This document shows positions 52,400 through 62,195 of a stretch of DNA of 64,000 nucleotides, piece after piece. The stretch comes from Lachnospiraceae bacterium (GTDB taxonomy: Bacteria > Bacillota > Clostridia > Lachnospirales > Lachnospiraceae). Position 1 is the first letter of the stretch, and the number at the start of each line of letters is the position of its first letter. Under the pieces are notes generated by a model. It was not told the origin of the DNA, did not search any database, and saw only the letters and a list, made by a program, of their open reading frames with translations. Where the stretch lies: NCBI GenBank assembly GCA_021203305.1, contig JAJQBK010000002.1:1-64000 (forward strand), given 5' to 3'. The position numbers and the translations under genes are program-made.

Positions 52400-54781
52400 T
52401 CATGTCCTGTCCTTCGCCGGAGTACCAGGCGCGCTCCTGCGTCTGTCCCGGTACAACAGGCCAAGCAGGGCAATGATCGTCAGCACCGACACAATATCCG
52501 CCACTTTCCAGTACCAAAGACCCCGGTAGCTGATCGTGATGGTGCCGCTGTAACCGGCAGGAATATTCAGCTGCATAACCTTTCCCTCCCCGGTCACCAG
52601 GCAGGAGTTGGTAATCAGACCATCCGCTGATTCCACATGATACCCCTTATAGTTGTAAAGAGGCAGCAATACATATCCATCGACACTGTCCGCCGTCACA
52701 GTCAGCGTGATGTTCGTTCCCTGCTTTTCATATTCGTCCACACTCACCCCGTTGTACGATCTGGGTTCAAAAATTTCTGTCGCCGCCTGGTAGCTGCTCC
52801 CTACAATGACGTACTCTCCTCCTCCCACATAATTTGCGGTGTTAACGTCATCAAGATCATCCATATCCATTAATGACGTTCCATTGAACGTGAAATACAT
52901 CGTGTACATTCCCCCGATGCCGGTAATCATGCAGAGGCAAAGAGCCGCCGCGGCGAAGGGCAGCGCCCCCTCTTTTTTGCGCAAAAGCGCCAGACTCAAG
53001 CCCGTAGCTGCCGCTGACAGCGCGGTGGCCGGAGCCAGGAACCGCCACATAAACTGTATGGAGGTAATCACCTTGGTGATCTGTTCCGCATATCGATAGA
53101 ACATAGTGCAAAGCCTGTCCCACGGGAAATAGACAGTAGCCATCCAGGAGCTTAAACAGGCCATTACAACCAGGATCCCCGCCTGGCGCCTTTTGCTGTT
53201 CTCCTCTTTTCCCGTGACCAAAACCATGACCCCGCATAAAATGACCCCCAATACGAGCGAAATCCCAAGATACAGCATCATTTCATCCTGTATTCCTTCC
53301 GATGCCACCAGATGTACCCTGCTGAATATGGCAAGCATACCCAGCAGCTGCGGCAGGAAGATTCCGGTGTCCTGAATAAGGTCCGTGCCGGATGTCACCG
53401 CGATTTTCAGATTCTGTGTCAGATAAAAATCCGCGAAAGGCACCAAGAACCAGAGATTTAAAAGAACCGTAAAGCACGCCGCCTTTATCAGCGCCAGAAA
53501 ACGCTTTTTCTGGAAGGTGAAAAGGAAGAGCAGTACGCAGAAAGTGAGAATCAGCAGCACCGTCATCTCTCCTGTCAGCACATGCGTCTGTATGATTCCG
53601 CTCATTCCTATGGTCAGGGGCAGAAAACACCATTTATACTCCTTTTGCCCGGGATCCTCCGTATAAATACGGAACAGTCCGTAAATGACAAATGGCAGAA
53701 AAATCATGGCGCAATATTCTCCCACAGCTGCTCTCACATACAGATCCAGCAGCCTGTAGGGTGCCAGCACATAGAGAACAGTGGCAGCCGCAGCCGCGCC
53801 CGCGTTCTTCGTCATCCGGGAAAAACAATAATAAGTTCCAAAACTGGTCAGAATATTCACGGCTATCGCAAACAGATTATAGCTGGTGGTAAGTTTGAAG
53901 CCTATTATACGGAGCAGCGCCGGAAAATACAGCAGCAATTCTCCATATAAGACAGAATTGGCATATCCATATCCATTATAAAAGGCCGGACTGATTCTGA
54001 CCGGAAACTGTCCGCTCAAAAGCCCTTCTTTGATTCCCTCGATTCTGAACAGATGGAAATAAATGTCATCCGCCAGCAGTGTCTGATTTGTGAGCAGAGG
54101 ATAACTGGTCGCCAGCCCCAGGGTGAAAAGGCCGAAAAAGAGATAGATGTGCCTTGTGGGAATGGGATGTCTCTTATTGTAATACCAGACTCCCAGAAAA
54201 AGGTCGAGAACACACAGAAACAGAATCTAGGAAAACAGACTGATGTTAGCCGCATAAGCAGTCTCTTCTATCGCCAGCTCAAGGATTTGTACAGAACCGG
54301 TGCCAACATAATAAATCTGCAGCATGACATTCAAATCCGCGTTCAGCCAAAATTCCTTCGTGTCCGTGACTGAAGTGGAATCCGAAGTGAAATAAATAAC
54401 AGCAGCGTCCATCACGTTGTAAAAATCCGTGTCCGCGTTAGTCTGCAGGAAACTGCCGCCGGAAGAACTCACATAAGTGATCGTGCAGGAATAGGAGCTC
54501 TTCTGCAAAAGAAGCTCCACATCGGGAACCAGTTCATACAGACCCGCTTCCGCTCCTTCCTCTATCCGATCTCCCATGTAGTAGGAATCGTTTTCCGCAT
54601 ATTCCCGCAGCTGATCTGCGTTGTATTCGTAAGTAACCAGGCTGCTGATCCTCTGATGATAAGAAATACCCGCAAAAAGCAGAAAAAGGACATTCGCAGC
54701 GATGAGCAAACCTACGATCAGCCGACGATCCACCCGGCATCTGATTTCTGAAAGATTGTTCCGTACTTTTTCTAATGACAT
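52400..54781 (-). pseudogene. Large membrane protein (PTPS-related/YfhO-like) split by an in-frame TAG
   Basis: One frame runs from ATG 54781 to 52400 (793 codons), broken only by TAG at 54227-54229. The first part (184 residues) has a membrane helix (about 22-42) and an extracellular domain ending AIEETAYAANISLFS. After the stop the frame continues at once with ILFLCVLDLFLGVWYY, completing the same membrane helix, then DDIYFHLFRIEGIKEGL and SGQFPVRISPAFYNGYG, the signature of 6-pyruvoyl-tetrahydropterin-synthase-related membrane proteins, followed by about ten more helices and a beta-rich C-terminal part. No ribosome binding site restarts translation. This is most simply a recent nonsense mutation; such proteins are thought to act in surface glycan or lipid-linked sugar transfer. 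Confidence 0.82.
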
Positions 54782-54867
54782 TATTCTATTCCTCGTTTTT
54801 CCTTTCAATTCCGGTGAAATTATTTCTCCGCTGGAAATATACCAGTTTACAGATCTTCTTTATCCCT

Positions 54868-55770
54868 CTACTGCACCGCCCCGACCAGCTCCCGGATATC
54901 CTCCACCTGATATTTTCTCATATAATCCTCAATGCCGTCAATCACCTCTGTTGTTGTATAAGGATTGACGAAATTCATGGCTCCCACGCTGACCGCCGCA
55001 GCCCCCGCCAGGATAAATTCCAGTGCGTCCTCAGCTGTGGCAATGCCGCCCATGCCGATCACAGGAATTTTCACCGCCTGCGCCGCCTGATAGACCATGC
55101 GCACGGCCACCGGTTTAATGGCCGGGCCGGAGAGCCCGCCGGTCTTATTGGCCAGCACAAACTGACGACGGTTTACGTCAATTTTCATACCGGTAATGGT
55201 GTTGATCAGAGAGACCGCGTCCGCTCCCGCGGCCTCGGCCGCCTTCGCCATCTCAGCGATGTCGGTCACGTTGGGACTCAATTTCATAATCACCGGCTGC
55301 GCCGCGTGCTTTTTTATTTCCTTCGTAATATTAAAAAGTGCGTCCGTCCTCTGCCCGAAGGCGATGGCTCCTTCCTTCACATTGGGGCAGGAGACATTGA
55401 TTTCCAGCATATCCACGGGCTGATCAGCCAGTTTATCCACTACCTCACAGTAGTCCTCCACTGTTTTCCCGCAGACATTGACAATGATCCTTGTGTCATA
55501 CTGTTTTAAAAACGGAATATCCCGCTCAATGAAAACGTCAATTCCCGGATTCTGCAGGCCAATGGCGTTGAGCATGCCGCCGTAGGTCTCCGCCACTCTG
55601 GGCGTTGGATTTCCCGGCCAGGGCACGTTCGCCACGCCTTTGGTCACCACCGCGCCAAGACGGTTCAAATCCACAAACTCTCCGTACTCCATGCCGGAGC
55701 CGAAGGTGCCGGAGGCGGTCATCACCGGATTCTTAAATGTAACTCCCGCGATTGTCACGCTGGTATTCAT
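54868..55770 (-). CDS. pyrD: Dihydroorotate dehydrogenase B, catalytic subunit
   Basis: A 300-residue FMN enzyme oxidising dihydroorotate to orotate in pyrimidine synthesis, class 1B. Visible are NPVMTASGTFGSGMEY, NAIGLQNPGID, the catalytic base Cys in INVSCPNVKEG (about residue 130), KLSPNVTDI, NTITGMKID and IPVIGMGGI. It overlaps the stop of pyrK by one base, so both subunits are made together. Only these two pyr genes are in the window, without carbamoyl-phosphate synthase or pyrF nearby. Confidence 0.96.
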   Translation of the reverse strand: MNTSVTIAGVTFKNPVMTASGTFGSGMEYGEFVDLNRLGAVVTKGVANVPWPGNPTPRVAETYGGMLNAIGLQNPGIDVFIERDIPFLKQYDTRIIVNVCGKTVEDYCEVVDKLADQPVDMLEINVSCPNVKEGAIAFGQRTDALFNITKEIKKHAAQPVIMKLSPNVTDIAEMAKAAEAAGADAVSLINTITGMKIDVNRRQFVLANKTGGLSGPAIKPVAVRMVYQAAQAVKIPVIGMGGIATAEDALEFILAGAAAVSVGAMNFVNPYTTTEVIDGIEDYMRKYQVEDIRELVGAVQ

Positions 55771-56648
55771 CAGATTTCCACCTCCTTTGCGTTGAAAACA
55801 GGCCCATCCGTACAGATTCGGGCGTTATGCACATGGGAGTGCGGATCAACGTCCCTCGTTTTGACCACACAGCCCAGGCAGGCTCCAACGCCGCAGGCCA
55901 TGCGCTCCTCCAGAGAAGTATATGCCTCGATTCCTTCCATCTCCGCGTACTGTTTGACCGCGCGCAGCATGGGCATGGGCCCGCAGGCCATAATCACGTC
56001 AGGTTTCATGCCGCTCTCCCGCAGAGCGTCAAGGACGTTGCCCCTCGTTCCCCGGCTGCCGTCCTCCGTGGCGATATGTAATGCGCTGTAACGGGCAAAG
56101 TCCTCCTCCAGAAAAAGATTCTCGTCGCGATAACCCAGAAAGCTGTGAACCTGAGACGCATTCTGAGACGTATTGGCTGTCCCGCCCGCGACATTAGCAG
56201 CCAGGACATTCCTGTCGCCGTCACACGCCTGACTTTCCGTCCCAGACAGGCAACCGCGTGACAGCGCCTTTGCTGTCTCCAGTAATGGCGGCACTCCAAT
56301 CCCGCCGCCCAGAAGCGCCACACATTTGCCCCGCGCCTCCTCCACAGGATATCCGTTTCCCAGCACCCCCAGCACCTTCACTACCTGCCCGGGCCGCCAG
56401 CAGGAAAACTCCCCCGTTCCGGCTCCGGCCACACGGTACACCAGCCGCAACGCATTCCGTGCCTCATTGACCTCACAGATACTGATGGGTCTGGGCAGAA
56501 GCGTACTCCGGTCCAGCGGATAAACCCCCACGAACTGCCCCGGCTTCGCCTCCCGGGCCAGCTCCGTGACAAGCCACATATCATAGATTCCCTCAGCCAG
56601 TCTGGTCTGGGACCGGACAACGGCGGTTATTTTTTTCTTTTCAGGCAT
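55770..56648 (-). CDS. pyrK: Dihydroorotate dehydrogenase B, electron transfer subunit
   Basis: A 292-residue iron-sulfur flavoprotein passing electrons from PyrD to NAD+. The FAD domain has FVGVYPLDRSTLLPRPISI (RPxS), the NAD domain ALLGGGIGVPPLLETAK, and the 2Fe-2S cluster ligands CGVGACLGCVV with a further Cys in NARICTDGPVF. Typical length is about 255; an insertion of about 38 residues (CLSGTESQACDG through QNASQVHSF, Asn/Ala/Ser-rich) follows the NAD glycine loop. GAGGAGG lies before the ATG. Confidence 0.95.
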   Translation of the reverse strand: MPEKKKITAVVRSQTRLAEGIYDMWLVTELAREAKPGQFVGVYPLDRSTLLPRPISICEVNEARNALRLVYRVAGAGTGEFSCWRPGQVVKVLGVLGNGYPVEEARGKCVALLGGGIGVPPLLETAKALSRGCLSGTESQACDGDRNVLAANVAGGTANTSQNASQVHSFLGYRDENLFLEEDFARYSALHIATEDGSRGTRGNVLDALRESGMKPDVIMACGPMPMLRAVKQYAEMEGIEAYTSLEERMACGVGACLGCVVKTRDVDPHSHVHNARICTDGPVFNAKEVEI

Positions 56649-56686
56649 AGATCCTCCTCATAATACCGATATAATAATCACGATTT

Positions 56687-56953
56687 TCAGCAATAATTCG
56701 AGATTTCTCCAAAATACTCCTTCCACATCTTTAAAATTTCATCGCTTCTTGCCTCAATAATTCGCAGAATATTTCTCAAAATGCGCTCAGGAATTTTAGA
56801 ATTATTGTGACATAAATAACATTTTCCTGCCCTGGTAATCCAAACTTTAGTTGCATTCGCAGAAGGGTTCCCTTTGATACATGCACATGAACCGGTTCCA
56901 GAGGCTTATTCTCATTTATCCAGAAATACGCCGATTTTAAAAACCTGAGGCAT
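56687..56953 (-). pseudogene. Decayed DUF4160 gene
   Basis: Three frames together spell a DUF4160 protein: MPQVFKIG from the ATG at 56951-56953, then AYFWINENKPLEPVHVHVSKG in a second frame, then NPSANATKVWITRAGKCYLC and on to KMWKEYFGEISNYC in a third. About one short deletion (after KIG) and one missing base (at the KGN junction) explain it. It starts inside the 3' end of the 95-codon gene. It is unlike the intact DUF4160 at 2307, so it belongs to a different subfamily. The remaining bases 56649-56686 hold only the pyrK ribosome binding site. Confidence 0.8.
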
Positions 56954-57206
56954 TTTCGAAGCCCCCTTCTTGGGAAAATTGCATAATTAAATGCGCTGTA
57001 GATTGTATAATTTCCTGAAATCTTTTGATATCCTCATCATCAAACTGATAAATATCCTCCCACTTATATTGCGGGAGCCCACAGGTGGCATGGCGAAAGC
57101 AGTATTCCTCATCCGGTTTCTCAATATAAACCTTAACCGAGCCATCTTTCAACATGTGGGAATGGGCGATTTCTGTCCCGTCATTTAAGGTCATAAATGG
57201 ATACAT
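56937..57206 (-). CDS. Small acidic protein next to decayed DUF4160 gene
   Basis: An 89-residue protein beginning MYPFMTLNDGTEIAHS, with VKVYIEKPDEEYCFRHATC, and ending HLIMQFSQEGGFENASGF. It is acidic and has no membrane segment. I do not know a function; its place immediately upstream of a DUF4160 gene (overlapping it by 17 bases) suggests it is the partner of that protein in a two-gene module. The start is taken at ATG 57206 with AGGTGA 8 bases upstream; TTG 57224 and ATG 57215 overlap the ribosome binding site. The gene itself is intact although its partner has decayed. Confidence 0.65.
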   Translation of the reverse strand: MYPFMTLNDGTEIAHSHMLKDGSVKVYIEKPDEEYCFRHATCGLPQYKWEDIYQFDDEDIKRFQEIIQSTAHLIMQFSQEGGFENASGF

Positions 57207-57282
57207 TATTTTCATCACCTCCAAACTTCTGTCTGTTCTCTATTTTAAACAGATTGCTGTCATTTTCAAGAAAAATATTACA

Positions 57283-60200
57283 CTATTTCCGCCTCCGCAT
57301 CTCTCTGTAAACCACCTCTGCCAGCGCGGTCATAAATGCGTTATACTTACCCCGATCTTCAAACAGAGAAGTATAAGCATCCTGACTTTCCGTATAGCTC
57401 TCCATTGCGGCATCATTGAACGCTTTCGGAAAAATACTCTCGGTAAATATCTGCGGATCGCTGGTTCTGGCAATGGTCACCAGCTTTTGATCTTTCATTA
57501 ACCTGGCCTTGAGTTCCGCCAGAAGTACCCGATCCCTTTCTGTAAAGTTTCCTTTATACCGCTCATTAATCTTCTGAATGATCTCATCCAGCGGCTCATC
57601 CTTCTCCAGCCCCATAGCGCCCTTCAATTTTGCAGGCTCATAAACGCCTTTGATATCCGCCTGAAGAGGTATCGCGCCGTCAAAGGTCTTCTGAAGCTTG
57701 TAGAATTCCAGCTTCAGCTTCCCTTCCAGATCAATCGGCTCCACGTCCGACGGCGGCAACAGCTTCAGCAGATAAGAACAGAATACAAACTCCCGGTGCA
57801 GATCCTTGTCAAACATCCGCACAATCTGTGAAATATAGCTGTACCATTTGATCAGGCTGCGGAGCTGACGCCGGAACTGATATTTTTCTTCCTCGTTTTT
57901 CTGATTATAGCGGGTGGCAACCGGCAGAAGGGCGCTCGTCATCTTCCCCATGTTATTGCCCTGGCTGCCCTTGGCAAAGTATACTTTGGAAAACGCCGCG
58001 ATATCATCTTCGCCGTAAATGGCAAAGCCGCGCAGCGTCTTCTGCGTCTGGTAAATCAGGTCAACATTGACCTCCTGCTGTAAATAGGTTTCCTGATAGA
58101 AGGGCTGAAACGCCTCCAGAATGTCTTCCTTTTTATTTACAAAATCCAGAATATAGGTATCAGTCTTGCCGGGGCATGTCCGGTTTAAGCGGGAAAGCGT
58201 CTGGACCGCCTTGATACCCTTCAGCTTTTTATCCACAATCATCGTGTGCAGCAGCGGCTCATCAAACCCGGTCTGATATTTCTCAGCCACAATCAGCACA
58301 TTGAAGTTATCGTGAAATTCGGCCTTGGTCTGGTCCTCTTTGATATGGCTGCCGTCCGCGCGGGTATTCAGCTTCGGCTCCGTGTATTCCTCGTCCCCGT
58401 CCTGAATCGCGCCGGAGAACGCCACCAGCACCTCCACATTGCTATAATTTTTCTCCCGGATGTACCGCTTCACCTCATGAAAATACCGCACCGCCGCCAG
58501 CCGCGACGATGTAATGATCATCATCTTGCCTCTGCCGCCGATCTTCTGTCTGGTAGTCTCTAAAAAGGTCTCCACGATAATCTGCGATTTCTGGCTGATA
58601 TTGTAAGGGTGCAGCTCCTGATATCTGCGGATCAGCTTTGCCGCGCGGCTAGCCGGGACATCCGGATTTTCCGGAATAGTCTTGGCAATTTTGAAGCAAG
58701 TGTCATAGGTCATGTAGTTCTGGAGCACATCCAGAATAAAGCCCTCCTCGATGGCCTGCCGCATGGAATAAATATGGAAGGGATGGAAGCTTCCGTCCTC
58801 ATATTCCGTGCCGAACAGTTCCAGCGTCTTATCCTTGGGCGTCGCGGTGAAGGCAAAGAAGGACAGATTTTTGTGCTTGCCGTGGACGATCATTTCCTTC
58901 ATCAGCTTGTCATCCGGGTCAAGCTCCTCCTCAGCCTTTCCCTCCAGCTCCGCGTATTCCCTCAGCGCCTCCTCCGTGTCGGCCAGCGCCGCCTTCAACT
59001 TCAGCGCAGAATTGCCGGTCTGCGAGGAATGCGCCTCGTCCACGATAATGGCATAATTTCTGCCGTTGGCCTTGTCCACCTCCGTATAAATCACCGGGAA
59101 TTTCTGCAGAGTCGTCACAATGATGCGGACGCCGTTGTTGATCGCGTCCCGCAAATCCTTCGAGTTTTTATTCTCCCCGATGGTTTCCACCGCGCCGATC
59201 GTGTGATCAAAACCGGAGATCGTTTCCTGCAGCTGGGCGTCCAGCACGGTGCGGTCCGTGACCACAATCACACTACTAAAAATGGCTCTGTTCTCCCCAT
59301 CATGCAGAGAAGCCAGCCGATACGCCGTCCACGCAATCGAATTGGATTTGCCGGAACCGGCACTGTGCTGCACCAGATAATTATGCCCGGCCCCATTCAC
59401 CCAAACGTCCGCAATCAGCTTACGCACCACATCGAGCTGATGATAGCGCGGGAAAATCAGCGACTTTCTGCGCGTTATCTTTTCACTGCCGTCCTGCTTC
59501 AGCTGCTTTTCTTCTTTCACCTGCAGATGGATAAACTTCTGCAGAATATCCATCATGCTATCCTTCTGAAATACTTCCTCCCACAGATACGCCGTGGGAT
59601 AGCCGTCCGGATTGGGCGGGTTCCCCTTACCGCCGTCATTTCCGGCGCCGTTGCTCCCCTGATTGAAGGGCAGAAAATAAGTATCCTTTCCCGCCAGCCT
59701 GGTCGTCATCCAGACATCCGTGTGATCCACACAGAAATAAGCCAGAATACGCCTGTTGAACTGAAAGCAGATTTCCCGCTGATCGCGGTCATACATCCAC
59801 TGGCGGCGAGCGTTGTCCGCCGTCTGACCGGTGTACTGATTTTTCAATTCAAAGGCAAAGAGCGGAATACCATTTAAGACCAGCACCATATCCACAGAAT
59901 TGTTGTTGTCCGCAGAGTAGTGCCACTGGCGGTATGCTTCCGTCACATTGGCGACATACTGCGCCGCCGCGGTCTGATTGAGCTCGGACTCCGGTTTGAA
60001 ATAACAGATATGAAAGGTAATCCCCCGGTGCTTAAAGCCATGCCGCAGAACAGTAATCATCCCCTCACTCTCGCAGGCGGCGTCCAGAGCAAGGCAGAAT
60101 TTGCGCTCCGGCTCCACTTTGTTCTGGTTTAAAAATCTGGCCCACTCTTTAGGCTGAGTATGCTGAATGAAACCGATGAGGGTATTCACATAGAAGCCCA

Positions 60201-60309
60201 GCTTCGGGTTGTAGGTGTCAGCGCCTTTTGTGTAGCCTCCGGAAGGAGAGAGGAAGGAGGCTTCGATGTCGGATTCAAAGCGTTTTTCGGTAATTACGTC
60301 AATGCTCAT
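57283..60309 (-). CDS. hsdR: Type I restriction enzyme, HsdR subunit
   Basis: A 1008-residue motor-nuclease. The N-terminal PD-(D/E)XK nuclease has VDMVLVLNGIPLFAFELKNQ (Asp 140, Glu 154, Lys 156). The translocase has Walker A HSAGSGKSNS (about 315-324), VVTDRTVLDAQL, the DEAH box IIVDEAHSSQ (424-427), FFAFTATPKDKTLELFG and the RecA2 motifs EKYQTGFDEPLLHTM and QTLSRLNRTCPGK. It cuts DNA far from unmodified sites after ATP-driven translocation, with HsdM and HsdS. GAGGGGAG precedes the ATG. It follows hsdS by 20 bases and is the last gene of the hsdMSR operon. Confidence 0.96.
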   Translation of the reverse strand: MSIDVITEKRFESDIEASFLSPSGGYTKGADTYNPKLGFYVNTLIGFIQHTQPKEWARFLNQNKVEPERKFCLALDAACESEGMITVLRHGFKHRGITFHICYFKPESELNQTAAAQYVANVTEAYRQWHYSADNNNSVDMVLVLNGIPLFAFELKNQYTGQTADNARRQWMYDRDQREICFQFNRRILAYFCVDHTDVWMTTRLAGKDTYFLPFNQGSNGAGNDGGKGNPPNPDGYPTAYLWEEVFQKDSMMDILQKFIHLQVKEEKQLKQDGSEKITRRKSLIFPRYHQLDVVRKLIADVWVNGAGHNYLVQHSAGSGKSNSIAWTAYRLASLHDGENRAIFSSVIVVTDRTVLDAQLQETISGFDHTIGAVETIGENKNSKDLRDAINNGVRIIVTTLQKFPVIYTEVDKANGRNYAIIVDEAHSSQTGNSALKLKAALADTEEALREYAELEGKAEEELDPDDKLMKEMIVHGKHKNLSFFAFTATPKDKTLELFGTEYEDGSFHPFHIYSMRQAIEEGFILDVLQNYMTYDTCFKIAKTIPENPDVPASRAAKLIRRYQELHPYNISQKSQIIVETFLETTRQKIGGRGKMMIITSSRLAAVRYFHEVKRYIREKNYSNVEVLVAFSGAIQDGDEEYTEPKLNTRADGSHIKEDQTKAEFHDNFNVLIVAEKYQTGFDEPLLHTMIVDKKLKGIKAVQTLSRLNRTCPGKTDTYILDFVNKKEDILEAFQPFYQETYLQQEVNVDLIYQTQKTLRGFAIYGEDDIAAFSKVYFAKGSQGNNMGKMTSALLPVATRYNQKNEEEKYQFRRQLRSLIKWYSYISQIVRMFDKDLHREFVFCSYLLKLLPPSDVEPIDLEGKLKLEFYKLQKTFDGAIPLQADIKGVYEPAKLKGAMGLEKDEPLDEIIQKINERYKGNFTERDRVLLAELKARLMKDQKLVTIARTSDPQIFTESIFPKAFNDAAMESYTESQDAYTSLFEDRGKYNAFMTALAEVVYREMRRRK

Positions 60310-60329
60310 AATAGTCTCCCCTCTTCAAA

Positions 60330-62195
60330 TCAGCCTTTTGTACATAATCCATTTCCTTTAGGAGTAAAACCATTGCTCCTGATTTTATCTAATGTTCCCT
60401 GCCATGTTGATTCAGGCGAATTATGCTTATTGTCCGACCAATGATTACGCACATCATCAATAATCTGATCATCGGTTGGAGAATCGATCCCCTTCAGAAT
60501 AAAGTCATTCCATGACGCCAGCAATGTCGCCACCCGCTCAGTTTGGGAAGTTTTCATCTTACTGAGGAATGTACAAATTCTGCGGATATCTTCAGTCATG
60601 CCACCAAAAGCTTCCTGATAAGCTTTTCTGTATTCATCCATATTTTTCCCAATTGAATATTCCACCTGATTACCTGTTGTTACGGACAACCACCCTCTAT
60701 GCACTGCTTCCTGTTCATATTTCTCAATATTTTTATCATATGGTCCATGCGGATAACGATAATACTGTGTTCCAAAAGGCAGTCCCAAAATGCATTCAAC
60801 ACTATATATCATTTTTTGCATATGAATTCGTCCTTTTGGTGCAAAATATTCTGCAATATATACCATGAGCAGGACTTTCGGATCTATGGTCTCACTTATT
60901 GCATCCTCTTGTGACGGCACCTCCTTCTTGCCAGTGACATATTCATAGATCAGGGACTTTTTATAATTTTCCAGTTCGGTGGGGAGCTGTTCTTTCTGGG
61001 TAATCAGATGATTTAATTTCTCACATTTATCATCAAGGAAATCGCAAATTTCTCTCTGCTCATCAACTGGCGGAACCGGAATGGTAAATTTTTGAATCGT
61101 TGTTTTATTTGTACAGGCCAAATTGGTTGTCTTTTTGGCCGTAATATCAAAATATGTTCTTGCCACGTCAGATGTAGTAAGGTAATCCAGATAGTCTGTT
61201 AAAAGTTCCTCATCGGTCTGTACAGCGAATACATGATTTTGATGAATACAATTATCTATTTCACCGTTCCACTTACATCCCCGGCCAAGCTTATCCCGAT
61301 CTCCACCCTCAGTCATCAGCAATTGTCCTGTATGCAACTTATATTTTTCAGCTTCACCTGGAGCGACTAAGATGGTTGCTATATCCGAAAAATCAATATG
61401 ATCACCCTGAACATTTGCCACACGCAAATATGGAACTTCAACCAGTGTAGTTCCAGACTCATAGGTTTTTCCTACTGAAATTCCTGATTCAATTGTCATA
61501 TGCCTTCCAAGATTGACAATATGCCATTTCTCCGGTATTAAACCAATCCACGCAATTCCGCTATCCTTCATCGGCCTGTCACCGCGCACGCCCTTTGTGA
61601 CGGCTTGGGTGATGACTGCCTGTTTCAGACGTTTGTATTCTTCAACCGAAGCTTGCGTCTTTTCCAAAATAGAATCAATTTGATCACACCGGTCATCAAG
61701 ATAACATGCAATATCTTTTTGCTCTTTAACAGGCGGGACAGGAATAACTATATTTTTCATATCCTGCCAGTTTGTTGTCCAAAGATCATCAACAATACCA
61801 TGACCCCACTTATAGAATTCATCTGCAAACATGGAAGTGTGAAAAAGCCAGTCATAATACTTATAATTCACATCTTCTCTGGGTTTTAATATCGTGTTTA
61901 TCAATGAAACCGACCCATCATATGCAGAGATGCCACAAGAACCTCTACGATCTGAGCGACTATTAATCGCAAAATCTCCTTTACATACCAGTTTTCTGTT
62001 GTCATGTGCATCTGTTTTCGCTGCGGTACTTAATTGAGGGACAATTCCTTTCATTGTCACCGACAAAGGCGGATACTCTATATCACTTACCTTTTGCCTT
62101 CGTTCAGTATACATTTCACCAATCCGTCCAAGTCTCCACTCCTCCGGTATCTCCCCAATCCACTCCACCCCGCTGTCCTTCATTGCTCTCCCCAT
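60330..62195 (-). CDS. hsdS: Type I restriction specificity subunit HsdS with extra C-terminal domain
   Basis: A 621-residue HsdS. Target domain 1 starts MKDSGVEWIGEIPEEW and ends IPVPPVKEQKDIACYLDDRCDQID with a helical spacer; target domain 2 starts MKDSGIAWIGLIPEKW and ends FTIPVPPVDEQREICDFLDDKCEKLN. Normal HsdS stops soon after. Here about 185 residues follow (from about 440): LLMVYIAEYFAPKGRIHMQKMIYSVECIL, then FGTQYYRYPHGPYDKNIEKYE and LATL/ASWND helices, resembling the Panacea (DUF4065/SocA-like) fold found in antitoxins. The ATG at 62195 overlaps the hsdM stop (TGATG); GGAGGAG is seven bases upstream. Confidence 0.92.
   Translation of the reverse strand: MGRAMKDSGVEWIGEIPEEWRLGRIGEMYTERRQKVSDIEYPPLSVTMKGIVPQLSTAAKTDAHDNRKLVCKGDFAINSRSDRRGSCGISAYDGSVSLINTILKPREDVNYKYYDWLFHTSMFADEFYKWGHGIVDDLWTTNWQDMKNIVIPVPPVKEQKDIACYLDDRCDQIDSILEKTQASVEEYKRLKQAVITQAVTKGVRGDRPMKDSGIAWIGLIPEKWHIVNLGRHMTIESGISVGKTYESGTTLVEVPYLRVANVQGDHIDFSDIATILVAPGEAEKYKLHTGQLLMTEGGDRDKLGRGCKWNGEIDNCIHQNHVFAVQTDEELLTDYLDYLTTSDVARTYFDITAKKTTNLACTNKTTIQKFTIPVPPVDEQREICDFLDDKCEKLNHLITQKEQLPTELENYKKSLIYEYVTGKKEVPSQEDAISETIDPKVLLMVYIAEYFAPKGRIHMQKMIYSVECILGLPFGTQYYRYPHGPYDKNIEKYEQEAVHRGWLSVTTGNQVEYSIGKNMDEYRKAYQEAFGGMTEDIRRICTFLSKMKTSQTERVATLLASWNDFILKGIDSPTDDQIIDDVRNHWSDNKHNSPESTWQGTLDKIRSNGFTPKGNGLCTKG

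Noticed and set aside
54227..54229. TAG decoded as pyrrolysine or by suppression
   Set aside because: No pyl genes or suppressor tRNA are in the window, and nearby genes use TAG as ordinary stops; a nonsense mutation is simpler.
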